DNA from: an uncultured Nitrosomonadales bacterium
GTDB lineage: Bacteria > Pseudomonadota > Gammaproteobacteria > Burkholderiales > Gallionellaceae
NCBI GenBank assembly: GCA_903934275.1
Contig: CAIZNF010000298.1
Coordinates: 1 to 6,905 of the forward strand
Reading direction: 5' to 3'
Length of the DNA: 6,905 nucleotides
The stretch's first letter is position 1, and the number at the start of each line of letters is the position of its first letter. This document shows, one piece after another, positions 1 through 4,438 of this stretch. The position numbers were made by a program, and so were the translations under genes. Below the pieces are notes generated by a model. The model was given only the letters and a program-made list of their open reading frames with translations. It was not told where the DNA came from and ran no database searches.

Positions 1-94
1 CCTTCGTGAATTCCACCGCGCACTTCAAAACATCCAACCTACAATCTGGTAAACTTATCCACAGTTGCTGTTCCAGAAACAGTAACCGGTCCTG

Positions 95-145
95 GGTCAC
101 ATTTCAATCAGCACCCTAGGTCAATATTCAATCGGCGCTATCATT
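95..145. mobile_element. Probable terminal repeats of an IS21-like element (right end)
   Basis: Two direct repeats of 18 bases with only a few mismatches lie at 95-112 and 119-136. Both have the form GGTCA-N-ATTTCAATC/TATTCAATC-A/GGC, and their starts are 24 bases apart. IS21-family elements typically carry several such roughly 20-bp repeats near their ends as transposase sites, and the reverse complement GCCGATTGAA..TTGACC resembles ends I remember from that family. No istA or istB coding sequence is visible, so the body of the element would lie left of the window. The exact outer boundary is unclear; GGCGCTATCA at 134-143 could be a degenerate terminal ..TGACA. Confidence 0.4.
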
Positions 146-460
146 CCATGCCAAAATCACTGAACGAACACCCTGAAACAGAAGATAAGGAATGAAAACG
201 ACAACCCATGTAATCAATGCGTCACATCCGCCAAAGGAACCAAAGGTATCCAGAGATGTCTTGGTTTTCCCGGCTAGCTACGTGGCGCAAAGGAGGGAAA
301 CTTTCTGATGCTGGCGCATGGGACATCAACAAACAATCGGGGATCACGTTTCCCCCTGCCTTTTCTACATTTCAACTCTTCTGGTTAATGGCTTACTCAC
401 GGAGAGAGATGGCCTTTACACCAGCGCCTTCCGTTTTTTTATTTTCAACCGTGGCGCATT
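137..460. other. Gene-poor stretch, no convincing gene
   Basis: I see no recognisable gene or RNA here. On the plus strand there is a chain of short frames: 192-308 (38 codons, preceded by AAGGA but too close for a good site), 308-388 (26 codons, TGATG junction) and 388-624 (TAATG junction). The last runs antisense through the 3' half of the HEPN gene. None of the translations resembles a family I know. The chain is probably chance, or the decayed remains of a gene between a mobile-element end and the MNT-HEPN module. This stretch is also the downstream side of the HEPN gene. No clear stem plus T-run terminator was found for it. Confidence 0.4.
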
Positions 461-853
461 TCATGGAAAATTGGCCAAGATTTTATCTGCCCAAGCCAGC
501 ACACGGGAGGTATACGAAATCGCTTGTTCGGGGGAGACGAGGGGCATCGGTTCGTCGTCATAACGAAACTCGACGGCATAGGGTGTCAAACGGCGCAACT
601 CTTCTCCCTCCAGCGGAATATTGACACCGGTATCCGCCAGTGTGCCGGAGAGTTCTTCTAAGTCGTGAGTGCGGCGAAACTCCAGTCCGTGCAGAAACAT
701 GACCGCTTTCAACGCTTTTTCGACTGCCTGCTGGGCATGAAAACAAGCTACGGGAAAGTCTACTGTTGCGGAATCCAGTAACGCGCGAAATGCAGCCTCG
801 TCACGCCGGGCCAGTCGCATGAAGCGCTCGGCTTCTTCACGCTGCGGTGTCAT
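461..853 (-). CDS. HEPN domain protein, partner of MNT nucleotidyltransferase
   Basis: This is a small all-helical HEPN-domain protein of 130 residues when started at the ATG at 853. That start follows AAGGAAAGG and removes the unlikely 22-residue extension of the longest frame. The signature is FHAQQAVEKALKA at about residues 38-50, followed by LHGLEFRRTHDLEEL at 54-68 and a PYAVEFRYDD segment at 91-100, as in the PF05168-type HEPN group. HEPN proteins paired with MNT enzymes usually act as toxin or substrate in toxin-antitoxin or defence modules, some as RNases with an R-X4-6-H motif. I cannot find that spacing here: histidines are at 39, 55 and 63, and the nearest upstream arginines to His63 are 60 and 61. 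A catalytic RNase role is therefore doubtful. The start lies 17 bases inside the end of the MNT gene, so the two are probably translationally coupled. Confidence 0.85.
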   Translation of the reverse strand: MTPQREEAERFMRLARRDEAAFRALLDSATVDFPVACFHAQQAVEKALKAVMFLHGLEFRRTHDLEELSGTLADTGVNIPLEGEELRRLTPYAVEFRYDDEPMPLVSPEQAISYTSRVLAWADKILANFP

Positions 854-1172
854 ATAACACCTTTCCTTCAATTTTCGCCCAGTACGGCACTGTGCCCGGT
901 ACTTGGCTGCGTCGATCAAATTCCGCCTCTGAATAAAGCAGCAAATCGACGCCTACGCCCACACGTCCGATAGCGGCTTTCAAACGCAGGTACTCAGCCC
1001 CCTTATCCGGCAAGTCTCGCTCGATGACCATTAAATCGAGATCAGAATTCCTGTCCGCATCTCCGCGCGCCTGTGAGCCGAATAAAATCACCCTTGCAGG
1101 CGATGCTATGTTTGCGACGATGCGATCCACGGCAGACTGCAATTTTTCTGGTGTCAACAAATTGTTCTGCAA
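837..1172 (-). CDS. MNT-type minimal nucleotidyltransferase (DNA polymerase beta superfamily)
   Basis: This is a minimal nucleotidyltransferase of about 111 residues. The core motif is FGSQARGDADRNSDLDLMV at 31-49: Gly32-Ser33, then the two metal-binding aspartates Asp44 and Asp46. A third likely acidic residue, Asp76, lies in GVDLLLY. All expected catalytic elements are present. I chose the TTG start at 1172 because a near-perfect Shine-Dalgarno, TAGGAGG, sits at 1185-1179 with a 6-base gap. The longer ATG start at 1256 has no such site and adds a region without domain character. In known MNT-HEPN pairs the MNT enzyme modifies its HEPN partner with nucleotides and acts as antitoxin. The same role is inferred here from adjacency and the 17-base overlap. 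Here the MNT gene comes first. Confidence 0.87.
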   Translation of the reverse strand: MQNNLLTPEKLQSAVDRIVANIASPARVILFGSQARGDADRNSDLDLMVIERDLPDKGAEYLRLKAAIGRVGVGVDLLLYSEAEFDRRSQVPGTVPYWAKIEGKVLYDTAA

Positions 1173-1178
1173 AAGTGG

Positions 1179-1185
1179 CCTCCTA
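1179..1185 (-). promoter_or_regulatory. Strong ribosome binding site deciding the MNT start
   Basis: TAGGAGG reads on the minus strand and lies 6 bases before a TTG codon at 1172. It fixes the MNT start at this non-ATG codon instead of the upstream ATG at 1256. Strong site plus weak start codon is a common way to tune expression of toxin-antitoxin genes. Confidence 0.75.
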
Positions 1186-1249
1186 CGTATTTTTGGCGTA
1201 TTTCGTGTGGCTCGGTGTGCGCCGTGGTAGAAATGCAAGCCGCAGCTTA

Positions 1250-1272
1250 TTGACATTACTTTGGGATGTCAA
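1250..1272. promoter_or_regulatory. Inverted repeat TTGACAT-N9-ATGTCAA upstream of MNT-HEPN
   Basis: This is a perfect 7-base inverted repeat with 9 bases between the arms, 78 bases upstream of the MNT start codon. Each arm contains TTGACA, the sigma-70 -35 consensus. On the minus strand, TTGACA at 1272-1267 is followed 17 bases later by TAAGCT, a poor -10 (3 of 6). It could be an operator/promoter for the MNT-HEPN operon. Alternatively it may be the terminal region of the neighbouring transposase remnant, because GGGATGTCAAA lies just beyond the end of that gene. Confidence 0.4.
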
Positions 1273-1315
1273 ACAGACCGGCGCACAAGGGTGCGAATAA
1301 AAGTGTTGGACGAGA

Positions 1316-1600
1316 TCAAGCGGCAGCACGCTGATCCCAATAGTCATCCCACCGATGATTGGCGCGCAGGACACGCAGGTTGAGCATGGCCTGTGCATTG
1401 GCAGACAACCACCAAGCACCGGGGAGTTTGAGACGTTTTTGGATGATGTATCGATGAGCGCTCTCGACTTCGCCGGAGCCGATAGGCAAGTTGGCGGCGA
1501 TCGCGGTCGGATAGTCAAACTGGCCGGGACGGTTGGCCATGTAGCGAAAGCAGCGGCGGACATAATAACCAAAGGTACCGGAATCGATTTCTTTTCTTCG
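1316..1600 (-). pseudogene. 3' remnant of an ISKra4-like transposase gene
   Basis: The minus-strand frame gives about 95 residues ending in a natural stop at 1316. The recognisable part is LPIGSGEVESAHRYIIQKRL, followed by LPGAWW, ANAQAMLNLRVL and RWDDYW. This is the C-terminal pattern of ISKra4-like DDE transposases (IGSG.VES....QKR.K..G..W....AQA.L.LR). The frame stays open upstream of the internal ATG at 1540, back to a stop near 1624-1626, with plausible coding (RRKEIDSGTFGYYVRRCF). The N-terminal two thirds with the first catalytic acids are missing, since rnpB begins shortly beyond. It is therefore a truncated, inactive copy. The family assignment is from motif memory; another DDE family with a similar C-terminus is possible. 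Confidence 0.65.
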
Positions 1601-1636
1601 TAAATCACAATTCCATCCTATAAATCAAAATCCATC
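1601..1636. repeat. Imperfect 20-bp tandem repeat at the transposase break
   Basis: TAAATCACAATTCCATCC at 1601 and TAAATCAAAATCCATC at 1621 form two near copies with a 20-base period. They lie exactly where the transposase-like coding becomes unconvincing. They may be a duplication made at the deletion or insertion junction. Confidence 0.4.
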
Positions 1637-1732
1637 TGCCCCGGCAACACGGGCAATTTGACTCAGGTGTATTTGATTTTGCTCCCGCTTGTGGGCAAGT
1701 GGGCAAACGAATCGCTACGCGAGTTTCACGTT

Positions 1733-1756
1733 AAAAAAGGTGAAGCTGGCCGGTAA
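1733..1756 (-). terminator. T-run terminator at the rnpB 3' end
   Basis: On the minus strand, CCGG-CTTA-CCGG lies in the last 20 bases of rnpB, and six T residues follow straight after the mature ACC end. The closing P1 helix or the small CCGG stem could act as the terminator stem. No separate stem exists further downstream. Confidence 0.45.
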
Positions 1757-2089
1757 GCCGGGTTCTGTCGTGGACAGTCATTCCTCTAGGCGTTTCGTTA
1801 CCTGACGCTCAAGCAATCTACCCGCTGACGACGCGAGCAACGTCATGGTCAGCCTATTTGATCTTGCTCCGGATGGGGTTTACCCTGCCACTGATATTGC
1901 CATCAGCGCGGTGAGCTCTTACCTCGCCATTTCAACCTTACCTGATCCGCTTGCGCGGCCATCGGCGGTGTATTTTCTGTGGCACTTTCCATCGCCTCAC
2001 GGCGTCCGGTCGTTAACCGGCATCCCGCTCTGTGGAGCCCGGACTTTCCTCCCCGCACTTGCGTGCGCGGCGACTGTCTAGCCAGCTTC
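1739..2089 (-). ncRNA. rnpB: RNase P RNA, bacterial class A
   Basis: This is the catalytic RNA of RNase P, which removes 5' leaders from tRNA precursors together with the protein RnpA. It reads on the minus strand and is about 351 nt, close to the 377 nt of E. coli. The 5' end GAAGCTGGCTAGACAGTCGC matches the E. coli start almost base for base and pairs with GGCCAGCTTC at the 3' end (helix P1). The conserved GAGGAAAGTCCGGGCTC block lies near 2054-2036. In the 3' half, GGTAAACCCCATCCGGAGCAAG and AGAGGAATGACTGTCCACGA are followed by ACAGAACCCGGCTTACCGG. T6 directly after the 3' ACC (1738-1733) probably serves as the terminator run. It is transcribed away from the divergent gshA. Confidence 0.97.
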
Positions 2090-2096
2090 GGTACGA

Positions 2097-2102
2097 AGTT
2101 TA
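2097..2102 (-). promoter_or_regulatory. Candidate -10 box of rnpB
   Basis: TAAACT on the minus strand (4 of 6 to TATAAT) lies 7 bases before the mature 5' G at 2089, the right distance if transcription starts at the mature end as it nearly does in E. coli. I see no good -35 match at 16-18 bases further upstream. Confidence 0.35.
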
Positions 2103-2184
2103 ACACGCTGGCCCACGGGCCGTGATGGAGCTTCGCTTTCTTTGCAGGGCCGAAATCATGAACAGTGAGCGAATTTCAACGGCC

Positions 2185-2193
2185 TGCTAGAAT
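2185..2193 (+). promoter_or_regulatory. Candidate extended -10 promoter for gshA
   Basis: TGC-TAGAAT matches the extended -10 form TGn plus TATAAT with 5 of 6 bases. The expected start near 2200 would give a leader of about 20 bases before the gshA ATG. No clear -35 box is present, which an extended -10 can tolerate. No purine-rich Shine-Dalgarno is evident between 2200 and 2222. Confidence 0.4.
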
Positions 2194-2222
2194 AAGCCCA
2201 ACAAACTAATTTACAAAACATT

Positions 2223-3518
2223 ATGGTTCCCCATCTCACTACCGCCCTGACTGGCCCGCTGCTCGATCTTGAGCGGCGCTTCCTGAATGCCATGCCGACC
2301 ATCGAGCATTGGTTCCGCGCGCAATGGCTGGAGCATGCTGTGCCGTTTTACGCTTCGGTGGATTTGCGCAATAGTGGCTTCAAATTGGCTCCAGTGGATA
2401 CCAATTTATTTCCGGGCGGTTTCAATAACCTCAACCCAGATTTTCTGCCGTTATGCGTGCAGGCGATGCAGAGCGCGGTGGAGAAAATCTGCCCCGAAGC
2501 GCGCGGCGTATTGCTGATACCGGAAAACCACACGCGCAATCTGTTCTATCTGCAAAATGTCGCGCAGCTTGTCACCATCATCAAGCAAGCCGGAATGCGT
2601 GTGCGCGTCGGCAGCCTGTTGCCGGAAATTACCGCAGCCATGCCGATCCAGCTGCCCAATGGCGGCACGTTGATACTGGAACCGTTGGCGCGGCGCGGCA
2701 AGCGGTTGGTGTTGGAAGATACCGGAGCTGGTGCAGATTTCGACCCTTGTGTGGTGTTGCTCAACAATGACTTGTCCGGTGGAGTGCCGGATATCCTGAA
2801 AAATCTCGATCAGGAAGTCTATCCACCACTTTCAGCAGGCTGGCACGCGCGGCGCAAGTCGCAGCATTTCACCGCTTATGACCGCGTGGCAGGTGAATTT
2901 GCCAAACTGCTCGGCATCGACCAGTGGCTGATCAACCCTTATTTCGCCACATGCAACCAGGTAAATTTTCAGGAGCGCGTCGGCGAAAAATGCCTCGCAA
3001 CGCAGGCGGACAACGTGCTGCAAAAGATACGCGTGAAATATGCCGAGTATGGCGTGAAGCACGATCCCTTCGTCATCGTCAAAGCCGATGCGGGAACCTA
3101 TGGCATGGGCATCATGACGGTGAAAGATGCCAGCGAAATCATCGGCCTGAACCGCAAGCAGCGCAACAAAATGTCGGTGGTCAAGGAAGGCCAGCAAGTT
3201 TCCAATGTGCTGATACAGGAAGGCGTTTATACCTTCGAGCATATCAAGGATGCGGTGGCCGAACCGGTGGTTTACATGGTCGATCACTATGTGGTCGGCG
3301 GTTTTTATCGTGTCCACACCGAACGCGGTGTGGACGAAAATCTGAATGCGCCCGGGATGTCTTTTGAGCCTTTGGCGTTTGAATCATGCTGCACCCTGCC
3401 CAACCCGGATTGCGCGCCGGACGATACGCCCAACCGCTTCTATGCGTATGGTGTGGTGGCGCGACTGGCCTTGCTGGCGGCATCGCTGGAAATCGAGGCA
3501 GCCGAGCAAGTTGAGTGA
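2223..3518 (+). CDS. gshA: Glutamate-cysteine ligase, proteobacterial GshA family
   Basis: This enzyme joins glutamate and cysteine with ATP to make gamma-glutamylcysteine, the first step of glutathione synthesis in the cytoplasm. The 431-residue product fits the GshA family found in Acidithiobacillus and many betaproteobacteria (Pfam GshA, about 430 residues), not the E. coli GshA type. Recognised blocks are VDLRNSGFKLAPVDTNLFPG at 46-65, IPENHTRN at 99-106, the Gly-rich ATP-grasp-like VKADAGTYGMGIM at 286-298, and FYRVHTERGVDENLNAPG at 361-378. There is no sign of frameshift or truncation. The ATG at 2223 is the natural start for this family although its ribosome site is weak. Its usual partner gshB is not found downstream in this window. 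Its stop overlaps a small TTG frame. Confidence 0.95.
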   Translation: MVPHLTTALTGPLLDLERRFLNAMPTIEHWFRAQWLEHAVPFYASVDLRNSGFKLAPVDTNLFPGGFNNLNPDFLPLCVQAMQSAVEKICPEARGVLLIPENHTRNLFYLQNVAQLVTIIKQAGMRVRVGSLLPEITAAMPIQLPNGGTLILEPLARRGKRLVLEDTGAGADFDPCVVLLNNDLSGGVPDILKNLDQEVYPPLSAGWHARRKSQHFTAYDRVAGEFAKLLGIDQWLINPYFATCNQVNFQERVGEKCLATQADNVLQKIRVKYAEYGVKHDPFVIVKADAGTYGMGIMTVKDASEIIGLNRKQRNKMSVVKEGQQVSNVLIQEGVYTFEHIKDAVAEPVVYMVDHYVVGGFYRVHTERGVDENLNAPGMSFEPLAFESCCTLPNPDCAPDDTPNRFYAYGVVARLALLAASLEIEAAEQVE

Positions 3519-3597
3519 ATTGAATGCGGAGATCGCGGCAAAGTTGCAGAAACGGCTAGAATTCACCGGCATGAGCGTTTATACGCGGGTGGAATGA
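3511..3597 (+). CDS. Possible 28-residue small ORF overlapping the gshA stop
   Basis: From TTG at 3511, eight bases before the end of gshA, a frame of 28 codons runs to TGA at 3595-3597. The product is charged and helix-like in its first half (SELNAEIAAKLQKRLEF), with no similarity I recognise. The ribosome site is weak (GAGG about 12 bases upstream), so translation would depend on coupling to gshA. It could equally be a remnant of a deleted gene. An ATG lies inside the same frame at 3571 (8 residues). Confidence is low because frames of this length arise by chance. Confidence 0.2.
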   Translation: MSELNAEIAAKLQKRLEFTGMSVYTRVE

Positions 3598-3659
3598 TGG
3601 ATAATCAGGTCTTGATCGGTAGCGTGCTGCTGCTGGCTTATTCCATTTTCCTTCAATAG
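3597..3659 (+). CDS. Possible 20-residue hydrophobic peptide
   Basis: ATG at 3597 shares one base with the preceding stop (TGATG) and follows GGTGGA at a short distance. The 20-residue product starts MDNQ, then has one hydrophobic stretch (VLIGSVLLLAYSIFL), enough for a single short membrane helix. Small one-helix membrane peptides often sit as extra cistrons in operons, but no family is recognised and chance is a serious alternative. It lies between gshA and the PTS genes, just before the double hairpin. Confidence 0.25.
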   Translation: MDNQVLIGSVLLLAYSIFLQ

Positions 3660-3669
3660 AAAAATAATC

Positions 3670-3723
3670 CGTAGGTCGGGCTTCGCCCGACATCTTTATC
3701 CGGCGGGTAGAACCCGCCCTACG
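3670..3723. repeat. REP-like double-hairpin extragenic palindrome
   Basis: Two 7-bp stems stand side by side: GTCGGGC-TTC-GCCCGAC at 3675-3691 and GGCGGGT-AGA-ACCCGCC at 3702-3718. An outer pair, CGTAGG (3670-3675) and CCTACG (3718-3723), closes them, so the whole 54 bases can fold as a two-armed structure. GTAGGTCGGGCTTCGCCCGA-type sequences are dispersed intergenic repeats in many proteobacteria. There is no T-run, so it is not a standard terminator, but it could weaken read-through from gshA or stabilise upstream mRNA. Confidence 0.7.
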
Positions 3724-3761
3724 ATATTGCTCTATTTGATCGAGAATTGGAATTTTTTGAT

Positions 3762-3766
3762 GGGAG
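3762..3766 (+). promoter_or_regulatory. Ribosome binding site deciding the EIIA TTG start
   Basis: GGGAG lies 8 bases before TTG at 3775. An in-frame TAA at 3772-3774 excludes any earlier start. ATG at 3760 opens a four-codon mini-frame that ends exactly at this TAA, so TAA and the TTG start are adjacent; this may be chance or a minor coupling device. Confidence 0.65.
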
Positions 3767-3774
3767 TGATTTAA

Positions 3775-4167
3775 TTGGTTGGAATATTGCTGGTAACCCA
3801 CAACAGTCTGGGTGACAGTTTTGTCGATTGCACCAGGCATGTGCTGGGCGAAGTGCCGCACAACCTCAAGGTGTTGACGGTGTTGGACGGCGACGACCCG
3901 CAGATGAAACTGGTTGAAGGGCAGGCGCTTATCAAGCAACTGGATGCCGGTGGGGGCGTACTGATTTTGGCTGATATGTTCGGTGCCACGCCAAGCAATA
4001 TCGCGCGGCAATTGTGCCATACCGAGCGTGTGATGGGGGTGGCGGGCGTGAATCTACCGATGCTGCTGCGCGTGGTTTGCACCGCCAATAAAACCATGCC
4101 GGAGCTGGCAAAAATCGCCGTCGAGGGAGGCCGCGAATGCATCGTCCACATGAATGAGAGCAATTAG
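3775..4167 (+). CDS. PTS system mannose-type EIIA component
   Basis: This is a 130-residue cytoplasmic phosphocarrier of the EIIA-Man family (PF03610). It would accept phosphate from HPr. The N-terminal strand GILLVTHNSLG carries the phosphorylated histidine at His9 (His10 in E. coli EIIA-Man), and LILADMFGATPSN at 63-75 carries Asp67 near that site. It is a stand-alone EIIA domain, without the EIIB domain fused to it in E. coli ManX. The start is TTG after GGGAG. It heads a compact operon: its TAG ends one base before the ptsH ATG. With no EIIB, EIIC or EIID genes here, a regulatory role, as proposed for the partial PTS of betaproteobacteria, is more likely than sugar uptake. Confidence 0.92.
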   Translation: MVGILLVTHNSLGDSFVDCTRHVLGEVPHNLKVLTVLDGDDPQMKLVEGQALIKQLDAGGGVLILADMFGATPSNIARQLCHTERVMGVAGVNLPMLLRVVCTANKTMPELAKIAVEGGRECIVHMNESN

Positions 4168-4168
4168 G

Positions 4169-4438
4169 ATGCTGCAACAGGACGCAATGATTATCAATCA
4201 GCTCGGCCTGCACGCGCGTGCATCGGCAAAACTCACGCGGCTTGCTTCCGGTTTCAAATGCGAAGTGATGCTGTCGCGCAACCAGCGCCGCGTGAACGCG
4301 AAGAGCATCATGGGCGTGATGATGCTGGCCGCCGCCAAAGGCACCACCATCGGCATCGAAACCGACGGTGAAGACGAAGCCGATGCGATGCAGGCTATCC
4401 TGAATCTTATCAACGACTGCTTCGGAGAAGACGAATGA
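4169..4438 (+). CDS. ptsH: Phosphocarrier protein HPr
   Basis: HPr takes phosphate from Enzyme I at His15 and passes it to EIIA proteins. I start it at the ATG at 4169, which follows GAGAG at 8 bases. This gives 89 residues, the usual size, and places the active-site histidine exactly at 15 (LGLHARASAKL). The regulatory serine is at 46 (NAKSIMGVMML). The earlier ATG at 4154, inside the EIIA gene, would add five residues without family support. Ser46 is the target of HPr kinase HprK in bacteria that have it; hprK is not in this window. The gene starts one base after the EIIA stop and ends overlapping ptsI, so the three genes are co-translated. Confidence 0.96.
   Translation: MLQQDAMIINQLGLHARASAKLTRLASGFKCEVMLSRNQRRVNAKSIMGVMMLAAAKGTTIGIETDGEDEADAMQAILNLINDCFGEDE

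Noticed and set aside
217..624. 135-codon plus-strand frame
   Set aside because: Its second half is antisense to the HEPN gene, its start has no ribosome site, and the product has no recognisable domain.
854..919. N-terminal extension of the HEPN protein to 919
   Set aside because: It is only a read-through of the overlapping MNT 3' end; the ATG at 853 has a good AAGGAAAGG site and fits the family start.
1173..1256. N-terminal extension of the MNT protein to the ATG at 1256
   Set aside because: The TAGGAGG site points to the TTG at 1172, and the extension overlaps the inverted repeat and lacks domain character.
1282..1295. CGCAC-AAGG-GTGCG hairpin as a terminator
   Set aside because: The stem is only 5 bp and no T-run follows on either strand in a useful orientation.
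1637..1655. TGCCC-N9-GGGCA stem downstream of rnpB
   Set aside because: It is short, has a large loop and no T-run, and lies about 80 bases beyond the T6 that already fits the rnpB end.
1845..2106. Open frames of 67-78 codons on both strands
   Set aside because: They lie inside the RNase P RNA, whose conserved blocks explain the sequence; they are chance frames in a structured RNA.
3346..3510. Start of the small ORF at 3346 inside gshA
   Set aside because: This part overlaps conserved GshA coding in another frame and is Arg/Trp-rich shadow sequence; only the portion after TTG 3511 could be real.
4154..4168. Earlier HPr start
   Set aside because: It would shift the active-site histidine from position 15 to 20 and lies inside the EIIA gene; the ATG at 4169 gives the normal HPr length.
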